Assembly: GCA_022705265.1 (NCBI GenBank)
Contig: JAKJEU010000018.1
Location: 1 to 12,951, forward strand
Source of the DNA: Pseudomonadota bacterium
GTDB taxonomy: Bacteria; Pseudomonadota; Alphaproteobacteria; JAKJEU01
Direction of reading: 5' to 3'
DNA length: 12,951 bases
Shown here: positions 1 to 6,731 of the stretch, one piece after another
How positions within the stretch are numbered: position 1 is the stretch's first letter
Layout of the letters: each line of letters starts with the position of its first letter
Made by a program: the position numbers and the translations under genes
Notes under the pieces: model-generated
What the model saw: the letters and a program-made list of their open reading frames with translations, nothing else
What the model was told of the DNA's origin: nothing
Database searches by the model: none

Positions 1-935
1 ACTTTGACGATTTGAAAGAGTTCTATCTTAAAAAAATTGATGAAATAGATAATAAAAAAAATATTACATCAATTTATTTTGGAGGTGGAACTCCTTCTTT
101 AATGTCGGTTTCCATGGTTGAGGCTATTTTAAATAAGTTTGATTTGAATGGGGTTGAGGTTACCTTAGAGGCTAATCCCGAAACGATTGATAAAGAAAAG
201 ATGCTTGGGTTTAAACGGGTGGGAGTAAACAGGCTTTCAATTGGGGTGCAATCCTTAAAAGATGAAGATTTAAAGTTTTTAGGGCGGATTCATTCGGTTA
301 AAAGAGCAATTGATACGATTGAAAAGGCTAAATCAATTTTTGATAAAGTAACAATAGATTTAATTTACGGAAGACCTAATCAATCTTTGAAAGCTTGGGA
401 AGAAGAACTTTGTGAAGCCTTGAAATTTGATTTAAAACATTTTTCTTTGTATCAATTATCAATCGATAATGATTGGGACATTATCTTACCTGATGATGAT
501 ATGTTGGCTGATTTTTATTCTTTGACTAATGACATTATGAAAAGTAATGGTATAAACCGTTACGAAGTTTCCAATTATGCAAAAGACAAAGAAAATCAAA
601 GTCGTCATAATCTTACTTATTGGCTTGGTCATGATTATCTTGGGATTGGTCCAAAGGCTCATAGTCGTTATAAAAATTACGAAATGGAAAATGATGAATT
701 TGGCGAAGTTTTAATAAAAAATAAATTATCAAAAAAAGACAGAGATATCGAAATATTCCTAACCTCTTTAAGAACGATTTATGGGGTTGATGAAAGATAT
801 CATTACCTTACTACTGCTTTTAAAATAGAGGAAATGGTCAAAAAAGGCTTTTTATTAAAGTCCAAAAATGTTATAAAAGTTACTGATAATGGCTTTTTGC
901 TGTTAGATAGTATTTCAAGCTTTTTATTAAGCTGA
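1..935 (+). CDS. hemW: HemW, radical SAM heme chaperone (5' end outside the window)
   Basis: HemW binds heme and a 4Fe-4S cluster and is thought to deliver heme to haemoproteins; it resembles oxygen-independent coproporphyrinogen oxidase (HemN) and is often mis-annotated as such. The frame is open to the left edge (first whole codon at base 3), so about 50 N-terminal residues, including the CxxxCxxC cluster motif, lie upstream and cannot be checked. Visible family motifs in order are GGGTPSLM (SAM-binding region), EANPETI, GVNRLSIGVQS, LGRIHS, IDLIYGRP, RYEVSNYA, SRHNLTYW and YLGIGPKAHS, then a short C-terminal winged-helix-like region ending LLLDSISSFLL. The TTG at base 12 is an internal Leu codon and not the start. 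Seen: the motifs. Known: the family role. The cysteine motif is needed to be certain it is functional. Confidence 0.9.
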   Translation, partial: FDDLKEFYLKKIDEIDNKKNITSIYFGGGTPSLMSVSMVEAILNKFDLNGVEVTLEANPETIDKEKMLGFKRVGVNRLSIGVQSLKDEDLKFLGRIHSVKRAIDTIEKAKSIFDKVTIDLIYGRPNQSLKAWEEELCEALKFDLKHFSLYQLSIDNDWDIILPDDDMLADFYSLTNDIMKSNGINRYEVSNYAKDKENQSRHNLTYWLGHDYLGIGPKAHSRYKNYEMENDEFGEVLIKNKLSKKDRDIEIFLTSLRTIYGVDERYHYLTTAFKIEEMVKKGFLLKSKNVIKVTDNGFLLLDSISSFLLS

Positions 936-959
936 ATGGTTCAAAATTTCGGAGATGTT

Positions 960-1307
960 ATGTTTAATAGGTATATTAGAGAAGATATAAAAGAAAAATT
1001 TAATGATTTATTTCAATCATGTGGGATTTCGTTTGTTGCTTCAATTTATTTGATTTCAATTTATTATTTTATTTCATTTTTTACTGATACTTTTATGCTT
1101 TACAGCGATGAATTCTTGTCGGTTATAAGCATATTAACATTTTTGTTTGCTTTATTTTATTCGTTAAGAGTATTAAGTAATAAAAAAATTAAATCATTTA
1201 AGCATTTAGCCGATGTTCCGATAAAAAATTTTTTTCATATCTTTTGGCGTTTTTTATATTGCATTAGTTTTTTTAAGAATTTTAAAATTCATAATTTTCA
1301 AAGATGA
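960..1307 (+). CDS. N-terminal fragment of a predicted six-segment membrane protein (frameshifted)
   Basis: No family recognised. The start is placed at ATG 960 because GGAG sits five bases upstream (951-954); an in-frame ATG at 936, directly after the hemW stop, has no ribosome binding site. The protein starts MFNRYIREDIKE and has two clear hydrophobic segments (about residues 24-43 and 48-66). It stays in good frame to about base 1229 (...ADVPIKN); the codons after that, up to the stop at 1305-1307, are probably out-of-frame sequence. The reading frame +1 continues from base 1231 straight into the next fragment without a stop, so the two are very likely one gene of about 222 residues. It follows hemW by 24 bases and is probably co-transcribed. 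Confidence 0.6.
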   Translation: MFNRYIREDIKEKFNDLFQSCGISFVASIYLISIYYFISFFTDTFMLYSDEFLSVISILTFLFALFYSLRVLSNKKIKSFKHLADVPIKNFFHIFWRFLYCISFFKNFKIHNFQR

Positions 1308-1629
1308 TTTTATGGACAATATATCAATGGAATCATATGTGATTGACAGAGCTTATCCATATATTTTTGTTTTTCTTGGTGTTGTTATGTCTTTGAAATA
1401 TATGAAAAAGAATCTTAACAAATTTTTATTATGTCTTGGTTTTTCTCTAATAATACTTCAAATAGTTTTCAGAAGTATAGCATCAAAAAGTTTATTTATG
1501 CCAGCAGAAGTCAATGAAACCATAGTAATGGATTTTATCATCTGGGGTGGAGTTTATATATATACGGGTGTTATATTCTTTTTAAGATTTAATTTTAAAC
1601 GATTATCAATGAAAAAGAATCAAGAATAA
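1231..1629 (+). CDS. C-terminal fragment of the same predicted membrane protein
   Basis: This is the downstream part of the gene that starts at 960. The frame is open from base 1225, just after the stop at 1222-1224. Read from 1231 it gives FFISFGVFYIALVFLRILKF, a membrane segment that is cut in half by the present frame. Three more hydrophobic segments follow, near YPYIFVFLGVVMSL, KFLLCLGFSLIILQIVF and IIWGGVYIYTGVIFFL, then a basic tail. The first ATG in this frame, at 1312, lacks a ribosome binding site, which argues against an independent gene. The joined product would have six membrane segments and no recognisable catalytic motif. Its function is unknown. A terminator lies directly after the stop. 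Confidence 0.55.
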   Translation, partial: FFISFGVFYIALVFLRILKFIIFKDDFMDNISMESYVIDRAYPYIFVFLGVVMSLKYMKKNLNKFLLCLGFSLIILQIVFRSIASKSLFMPAEVNETIVMDFIIWGGVYIYTGVIFFLRFNFKRLSMKKNQE

Positions 1630-1634
1630 AAAAT

Positions 1635-1662
1635 AAAGGAAGATATTAAGTCTTCCTTTTTT
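1635..1662. terminator. Bidirectional rho-independent terminator
   Basis: A 9-bp perfect stem (AAAGGAAGA at 1635-1643 with TCTTCCTTT at 1651-1659) encloses a 7-base loop. A T run follows on the plus strand (1657-1662), and an A-rich stretch at 1628-1637 gives a T run on the minus strand. It sits between the convergent membrane protein gene and the response regulator gene and can end transcription from both sides. Confidence 0.8.
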
Positions 1663-1673
1663 ATTTTTATGAT

Positions 1674-2312
1674 TTAGGGAGCAATCCCTTTTTTTTGAGC
1701 AATTAATACTGCTTGTGTTCTGTTTTTGACTTGCATAATCCTAAGCAAAGAATTGATATGAAGTTTAACAGTAGCCTCAGAAACATTTAATGAATGAGCA
1801 ATTTCTTTATTAGAACATCCTTCGCCAAGATATTTTAATACTTCATATTGTCGTTTAGTTAAATGTTTAAGTTGAGTTCCAACCTTTCTTACAAAGAAAG
1901 GAAGTTGAGTTTCAGTTTTCTGTTTCAAGAAATGAGGAACATAGTTTTCATTTCCAAGAATAGTAGTTAAAGCAGAGTTTAAAAAATCAAGCTCAGCATT
2001 TTTAGAAATATAAGAAAAAACACCGTTGTCAATGGCATATTTAACAATAGTAGGATCTTCATTACCTGATATAACTATGACCTTTGCATTAAGTTTAAGA
2101 GCAAAAAGATTCTTTAACCCTTCGTCACATTTACAAGACGGCATATCCACATCGATGAAGATATATGAAATATCATTATTTTTCTTAATTTCCGCAAACA
2201 ACTCATCGTAATTTTTACATTCAATCACGGAAAAAGAATTGTTTATTTTTTGTAGTTGGTTTGAAAGCCCACTACGGTACAAAGAATGCCCATCGGCAAT
2301 TATTATTTTCAT
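1674..2312 (-). CDS. NarL/FixJ-type response regulator, receiver + LuxR HTH
   Basis: A two-component transcription factor of usual length (212 residues). The receiver domain (about 1-118) has the phosphoacceptor D54 in FIDVDMP, S82 in the switch position and K104 in the SKN motif. The acidic pocket reads ADGH (D7-G8) where most NarL-type proteins have two acidic residues. The LuxR helix-turn-helix (about 151-205) reads LTKRQYEVLKYLGEG then SNKEIAHSLNVSEATVKLH, a well-conserved four-helix DNA-binding domain. There is no histidine kinase in the window, so it is an orphan here. The start follows a G-rich ribosome binding site (GGGGGA, about 7 bases upstream). It runs leftward into the terminator at 1635. 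The target genes are unknown. Confidence 0.9.
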   Translation of the reverse strand: MKIIIADGHSLYRSGLSNQLQKINNSFSVIECKNYDELFAEIKKNNDISYIFIDVDMPSCKCDEGLKNLFALKLNAKVIVISGNEDPTIVKYAIDNGVFSYISKNAELDFLNSALTTILGNENYVPHFLKQKTETQLPFFVRKVGTQLKHLTKRQYEVLKYLGEGCSNKEIAHSLNVSEATVKLHINSLLRIMQVKNRTQAVLIAQKKGIAP

Positions 2313-2360
2313 ACTTGTCCCCCAGTATTAATATTAGAAAATAATCATTGGTTCGATAGA

Positions 2361-2389
2361 AATATATAATTTTATTATGAATTAGTCTA
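2361..2389 (-). promoter_or_regulatory. Possible sigma70-like promoter of the response regulator gene
   Basis: On the minus strand TAGACT (2384-2389) and TATATT (2361-2366) are 17 bases apart, about 49 bases before the response regulator start. The -10 element is good and the -35 element is poor. The surrounding sequence is very AT-rich, so chance matches are likely. The rest of the 2313-2415 gap holds only AT-rich sequence. Confidence 0.3.
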
Positions 2390-2415
2390 TAAAAAAATTT
2401 TAAATTTTAAAAAAA

Positions 2416-2637
2416 CTATATCTTATCATTAGAGACAAGAGAAATTTTTTCCATGTCTTCGTCGATTTCAAGCATTTTGTAATAGGTTTCAATATTGTCA
2501 AGTTGTTCGGTCAAAAGGTCCAAAATGCATTCTTGTACAGAGACACCAACCTTGTTTGAATGTTTTTCAACTCTTAAATACATTTCTTCAGGGATTTTAA
2601 AAGAAATTAACCGTTCTGTTTTTTTCTGATTTAACAT
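2416..2637 (-). CDS. Small ribbon-helix-helix-like DNA-binding protein
   Basis: A 73-residue protein. Residues 9-45 look like a ribbon-helix-helix fold: a short beta strand (RLISFKIP), a first helix (EEMYLRVEKHSNKVG) and a second helix (VSVQECILDLLTEQL). This is the pattern of Arc/MetJ/CopG-type repressors and of some antitoxins. The acidic tail (about 48-68) could be a partner-binding region. No toxin gene is adjacent, so an antitoxin role has no support. It lies divergently from the penicillin-binding protein gene, with 87 bases between them, and upstream of the response regulator in the same direction. It could regulate the shared intergenic region; that is inference from position. The ribosome binding site is weak. 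Confidence 0.6.
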   Translation of the reverse strand: MLNQKKTERLISFKIPEEMYLRVEKHSNKVGVSVQECILDLLTEQLDNIETYYKMLEIDEDMEKISLVSNDKI

Positions 2638-2724
2638 AAAAAAGCACTTTCAAATGTTTTAAAAAATATATAACCTATCTACTAATACAAGTAATAAACA
2701 AAAATTTATCAAATATCAAGAATA
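2638..2724. promoter_or_regulatory. Divergent AT-rich intergenic region upstream of pbp
   Basis: This 87-base region must hold the promoters of the leftward small regulator and the rightward pbp operon. It is very AT-rich. A TATAAC element near 2668-2673 could be a -10 for the rightward operon, but no convincing -35 is seen. TTATCAAAT at 2707-2715 is a weak DnaA-box relative and leads into the perfect boxes inside the pbp coding region. Confidence 0.4.
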
Positions 2725-4524
2725 ATGATTAAAAAAGAGTTAAAAAAGTCAACAAAGACAAAGAAAAACACAAAAAAGGATAAACAAGTTATCAAAAGAG
2801 TTATCCACAAGTTATCCACAGGCAACATTTCAAAAGGTTATATTTTTTTGAAAAAGAGTGTGTTTGTAATTATTTGTATCACAAGTTTTATAATTTTCAT
2901 AATGGGAATTTATTTTTATTTAACTACGCCAAATATCAATGATTTAAAAGCGGTTACAAGGCCTTCGGTGATAACGGTTAAGGACGAAGAGGATGGTTTT
3001 ATATCGATAATAGGAAACCAATACGAATACCCAATTGATATTAAAAAAACTAATCCATTGCTTAAAAAAGCTTTGGTAATGACAGAGGATAAAAGATTTT
3101 ATGAACATGGTGCGATTGATTATTTCGGTATATTAAGGGCGTTATATGTTAATTTAAAGGCTGGTAAAAAGGTTCAAGGTGGTTCGACAATAACGCAACA
3201 AGTTGCAAAGAATCTGTTTTTAACTAATGAAAAGAGCTTTTCAAGAAAGATAAGAGAAGCATTACTGGCATATAAATTGGAATCCGTCTTTACAAAAGAC
3301 GATATTTTGGAAATTTACCTTAATCGAGCATATTTTGGTTTTGGTGTTTATGGAATAAATTCAGCCGCAAAAAGATATTATGATAAAAGTGCATACGGAT
3401 TATCGTTATATGAAATTGCGACCTTGGTTGGTATGTTAAAGGCTCCTAATGGCTATAATCCTGTGCTTAACTTTGAAAAATCGAAAAAAAGAGCAAGATT
3501 GGTTTTATCATTGATGGGCTATAATCCTGATTTGATTAGAGAATCCTTGCCAATTAATAACACAAAACGAAAAAGCGGTTATTTTATCGATTTTATCGAA
3601 AGCGAGATAAAAGGGTATTTAGGAGAAGTATCAGAAGACATAACCGTGGTTACAACTTATGATTCTCATCTTCAATCTTTAATAGAAAAGGTAGTAAATA
3701 ATAAGAAAAAGCCAAAAGATATGGAAGTAGCCGTAGTCGTTATGAGCGATGATGGAAAAATAAAAGCAATGGTTGGTGGCATTGATTATAAAAAAAGCGA
3801 ATTTAACAGGGCGTATCAAGCAAAAAAACAAATCGGTTCAACTGCTAAACCTTTTGTTTATTTATCGGCAATAGAGCGGGGATTAGATGTCAATGATTAT
3901 ATAAAAGACGAACCAGTCAAAGGCTTTGAAGTTCAAAATTATGACAAAGTTTACAGAGGTGATATAAAAATACGAGATGCTTTTGATAAATCCTTAAATA
4001 CCACAGCCTTAAAAGTTGCAAAATATGCAGGGCTTAGGAATGTTAAAAAAACAATGACAAAGTTTGGGCTTGATTCGTCTTGTGTTAATTCTGAGATTCT
4101 TGCTCTTGGGGTTTGTTCGTCGAATCTTGTTGAGCTTGTTTCGGCTTATGCTTCGATTTCTAATGGTGGCTATCTTGTAAATCCATATACTTTGGTATAT
4201 ATTAAAGGTAAGAATAAGTTGCTTTATGAAAGAGAATCATGGGATTTAATCAAAATATCCGATGAAAAAAGCATTTTGACACTTGATAATATGCTTGAAA
4301 GTGCTGTAAAACAAGGTACAGGTAAAAAAGCCTTTGTAAAGGGCAAAGATATAAAAGGAAAAACAGGAACGACTCAAAACGGAAGAGACGCATATTTTAT
4401 CGGATATGATAATAATCTTGTGATTGGAGTTTGGGTTGGTTATGATGATGAAAGGTATACGAATATAACAGGTGGTGGCTTGCCTGCTGAAATATTCAAA
4501 GAAATTATGGAGGTTATTAATTAA
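2725..4524 (+). CDS. Class A penicillin-binding protein (glycosyltransferase + transpeptidase)
   Basis: A bifunctional peptidoglycan synthase of the PBP1 group, 599 residues, anchored in the inner membrane with its catalytic part in the periplasm. A Lys-rich cytosolic segment (1-45) is followed by one membrane anchor (about 46-66). The GT51 domain shows EDKRFYEH with catalytic E121, GGSTITQQVAKN (152-163) and IYLNRAYFGFGVYGINSAA (197-215). The transpeptidase domain shows STAK (S372 nucleophile, K375), SLN (423-425) and KTGTT (546-550), so all catalytic motifs are intact. It is shorter than E. coli PBP1a/1b and lacks the extra OB-type or C-terminal domains. The ATG at 2725 has only a weak AAGA ribosome binding site. 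It is the first gene of an operon: its stop overlaps the def start by one base. Two perfect DnaA boxes lie in codons 26-32. Confidence 0.93.
   Translation: MIKKELKKSTKTKKNTKKDKQVIKRVIHKLSTGNISKGYIFLKKSVFVIICITSFIIFIMGIYFYLTTPNINDLKAVTRPSVITVKDEEDGFISIIGNQYEYPIDIKKTNPLLKKALVMTEDKRFYEHGAIDYFGILRALYVNLKAGKKVQGGSTITQQVAKNLFLTNEKSFSRKIREALLAYKLESVFTKDDILEIYLNRAYFGFGVYGINSAAKRYYDKSAYGLSLYEIATLVGMLKAPNGYNPVLNFEKSKKRARLVLSLMGYNPDLIRESLPINNTKRKSGYFIDFIESEIKGYLGEVSEDITVVTTYDSHLQSLIEKVVNNKKKPKDMEVAVVVMSDDGKIKAMVGGIDYKKSEFNRAYQAKKQIGSTAKPFVYLSAIERGLDVNDYIKDEPVKGFEVQNYDKVYRGDIKIRDAFDKSLNTTALKVAKYAGLRNVKKTMTKFGLDSSCVNSEILALGVCSSNLVELVSAYASISNGGYLVNPYTLVYIKGKNKLLYERESWDLIKISDEKSILTLDNMLESAVKQGTGKKAFVKGKDIKGKTGTTQNGRDAYFIGYDNNLVIGVWVGYDDERYTNITGGGLPAEIFKEIMEVIN
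2801..2820 (+). promoter_or_regulatory. Two tandem perfect DnaA-box sequences
   Basis: TTATCCACA occurs at 2801-2809 and again at 2812-2820, in the same orientation and 11 bases apart, about one helical turn. A weaker relative, TTATCAAAA, starts at 2789, and TTATCAAAT starts at 2707. These match the consensus DnaA-binding 9-mer exactly. They lie within the Lys-rich 5' coding part of pbp, next to an AT-rich region. Binding is inferred. Confidence 0.5.
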
Positions 4525-5081
4525 TGGCAGTATTAAAAGTTTTAAGGGTTCCAAATCCAATATTAAAACAAAAGGCAAAAAAGGTTGAGAAAATTGATGA
4601 TGAGTTAAAAGAACTTGTTAACGATATGTTTGAAACTATGTATGCAACAAATGGAATTGGGCTTGCTGCACCTCAAATCGGAATTTCAAAAAGATTAATT
4701 GTAATTGATACAAAATGGCGTAAAGACAGTGATGAAAAAGAACAAATCGTCATGATTAACCCAGATATATATTACAAATCAGAAGAATTAAGAGTTTATT
4801 GTGAAGGATGTTTATCTGTTCCTGGGCAATACGAAGATGTAACAAGACCAGATAACATCAAAGTAAGATATACAGACTTAGACGGCAACGAACATGATAT
4901 TTCGGCTGATGGAATATTGGCGACGGTAATTCAACACGAAACCGACCATTTAAACGGAGTTTTATTTATCGACTATCTTTCTTCGTTAAAAAGAAATATC
5001 TTAATAAGAAAAGTTAAGAAAATGGGTGATAAGCCTTATAACGAAGATGATGACGAAGACGAAGAAGATGAGGAAATTTAA
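4524..5081 (+). CDS. def: Peptide deformylase
   Basis: Removes the formyl group from the N-terminal methionine of new proteins in the cytosol. All three family motifs are present: GIGLAAPQIG (44-53, with Q51), EGCLSVPG (94-101, metal ligand C96) and QHETDHLNG (137-145, metal ligands H138 and H142, catalytic E139). The start overlaps the pbp stop (TAATG), with GGAGG at 4509-4513, so the two genes are probably translationally coupled. At 185 residues it is slightly longer than typical enzymes because of an acidic C-terminal tail (about 172-184, almost all Asp/Glu) after the last helix. fmt follows three bases later, so the enzymes that add and remove the formyl group are made together. Confidence 0.97.
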   Translation: MAVLKVLRVPNPILKQKAKKVEKIDDELKELVNDMFETMYATNGIGLAAPQIGISKRLIVIDTKWRKDSDEKEQIVMINPDIYYKSEELRVYCEGCLSVPGQYEDVTRPDNIKVRYTDLDGNEHDISADGILATVIQHETDHLNGVLFIDYLSSLKRNILIRKVKKMGDKPYNEDDDEDEEDEEI

Positions 5082-5084
5082 AAT

Positions 5085-5987
5085 ATGAGAATAGTATATA
5101 TGGGAACGCCTGAATTTGCTTTACCAGCACTAGAAAGGTTGATTGAAGAACATGAAGTGGTTTGTGTTTATACAAGGGCTCCAAAACCAAAAGGAAGAGG
5201 TAACAAACTTACTCCATCAATTATCGATGATTATGCAAGAAGTAATGATATAGAAGTAAGAACTCCAAAGACTTTGCGAAATAATAAAGACGAGTGGGAA
5301 TATTTAAAGTCGTTAAAGGCTGATGTTGGTGTTGTCGCTGCATACGGTCTTATATTGCCAAAAGAAGTTATGGAAGCCTTTCCTCATGGCTGTCTTAATC
5401 TCCATGGTTCTTTGTTACCAAAATGGAGAGGGGCTGCTCCTGTGGAACGCTCTATGATGGCATTGGACGAGGAAACAGGTATCACAATAATGCAAATTGA
5501 CGAAGGTTTGGATACTGGCGATATGATTATTAAGGGTGTTGTTAAGATTGATGATGAAATAACTTCCGAAGAATTAAGGGTAAAGCTTGCTTATATGGGG
5601 GCTGATTTAATATCAAAAACCTTACAAGACATTGAAAAAGGAAATTTTAAAACCGAAAAGCAACCAGTTGAAGGCTTCTCAATCGCTCCTAAAATTGAAA
5701 AAAATGAAAGATTGCTTGATTTTAACGATGTTCCAAGAGCGGTTTTAAGAAAAATAAAGGCAATCGGCGGATATTTCGTTTATAAAGGTGAAAATTTCAA
5801 TGTTATTGATGCAAAATTGGTCGATTGTGATGAAAGCCAAGTTGGAAAAGTATTAGAGGGTTTTGTTATTGCTTTAAAAAATAATCAAGGCTTAAAGGTA
5901 ACAAGAATCCAAAGACAAGGTAAAAATGCTATGCCAGCTGATGCTTTTTTAAGAGGCTTTAAGTTTGACGAAGGCACAGTCTTATAA
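5085..5987 (+). CDS. fmt: Methionyl-tRNA formyltransferase
   Basis: Transfers a formyl group from 10-formyl-tetrahydrofolate to initiator Met-tRNA, needed for efficient start of translation. The N-terminal Rossmann-type domain begins MRIVYMGTPEFA. The catalytic residues N105, H107 and D143 lie in LNLHGSLLPKWRGAAPVE and GLDTGDM, as expected for the family. The tRNA-binding loop region KPKGRGNKLTPS (34-45) is present. The C-terminal oligonucleotide-binding-like domain covers about 205-300. At 300 residues it is close to the usual length. AGGA at 5071-5074 precedes the start by about ten bases, and truA follows after three bases. Confidence 0.97.
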   Translation: MRIVYMGTPEFALPALERLIEEHEVVCVYTRAPKPKGRGNKLTPSIIDDYARSNDIEVRTPKTLRNNKDEWEYLKSLKADVGVVAAYGLILPKEVMEAFPHGCLNLHGSLLPKWRGAAPVERSMMALDEETGITIMQIDEGLDTGDMIIKGVVKIDDEITSEELRVKLAYMGADLISKTLQDIEKGNFKTEKQPVEGFSIAPKIEKNERLLDFNDVPRAVLRKIKAIGGYFVYKGENFNVIDAKLVDCDESQVGKVLEGFVIALKNNQGLKVTRIQRQGKNAMPADAFLRGFKFDEGTVL

Positions 5988-5990
5988 ACA

Positions 5991-6731
5991 ATGACAAGAT
6001 ATAAAATCGAAATTGAATATGATGGGACTAATCTTTTGGGGTGGCAATTCCAAAAAGACGGTCCCTCGGTTCAAGGTGTTTTACAAGAGGCCTTGTTTAA
6101 GTTTACTCACAAACATATCGAAGTATATGGAGCGGGAAGAACGGACGCAGGGGTTCATGCTTATTCTCAAACGGCTCATTTCGACCTTGAAACTGAAATG
6201 ACACCTTCTAAGATTTTAATGGCGATGAATGCTTTAATCCGTCCAAATAGGGTTGCGGTTTTAAATGTTGAAATTGTAAATGATGATTTTAATGCAAGAA
6301 TTGATGCGATAAGACGGAAATATGTTTATAAAATTTTAAACCGTTCCGCCGATGCTGTGCTTGATTATAATCGAGTTTGGTGGGTGCCAAAACCTTTGAA
6401 TGTTGAGGATATGATTATTGCTTCGAAATATTTGCTTGGTAAACATGATTTTACATCGTTTAGGGCGGCTGAATGTCAAGCAAAATCACCGATTAAAACC
6501 TTGGATAGTATCGAAATTATAAAAGATGGCGATATGATATATTCATATTTTGAAGCAAGGTCTTTTTTACATCATCAAGTAAGAAATATTATGGGGACTT
6601 TGAAAATGGTGGGCGATGGCAAGATGAAGCCAGAAGACATAAAAACCATATTAGAAGCAAAAGATAGAAAAACCGCAGGCCCAACCGCCCCAGCAAGTGG
6701 ACTTTATATGATAGGAGCATTTTATAAATGA
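5991..6731 (+). CDS. truA: tRNA pseudouridine synthase A (positions 38-40)
   Basis: Converts uridines 38-40 of the tRNA anticodon stem to pseudouridine. The catalytic aspartate is D52 in GAGRTDAGVHA (47-57). Other family motifs are IEYDGTNLLGWQ near the N-terminus, DFTSFRAAEC in the middle, and FLHHQVRNIMGTL followed by PTAPASGLYM near the C-terminus. At 246 residues it is full length. It starts three bases after the fmt stop with no strong ribosome binding site nearby, which suggests coupling to fmt translation. The last four bases overlap the sirtuin start (ATGA). The def-fmt-truA order is common in alphaproteobacteria. Confidence 0.97.
   Translation: MTRYKIEIEYDGTNLLGWQFQKDGPSVQGVLQEALFKFTHKHIEVYGAGRTDAGVHAYSQTAHFDLETEMTPSKILMAMNALIRPNRVAVLNVEIVNDDFNARIDAIRRKYVYKILNRSADAVLDYNRVWWVPKPLNVEDMIIASKYLLGKHDFTSFRAAECQAKSPIKTLDSIEIIKDGDMIYSYFEARSFLHHQVRNIMGTLKMVGDGKMKPEDIKTILEAKDRKTAGPTAPASGLYMIGAFYK

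Noticed and set aside
1353..1361. TTATCCATA as another DnaA box
   Set aside because: It has a mismatch, stands alone inside coding sequence and is far from the tandem boxes.
2391..2415. AT-only near-symmetric stretch after the small regulator gene as a terminator
   Set aside because: It is mainly mirror-symmetric rather than a stable inverted repeat and has no G/C pairs.
4246..4578. 110-residue open frame on the minus strand across the pbp-def junction
   Set aside because: It is antisense to two conserved coding ends and has no recognisable motif.
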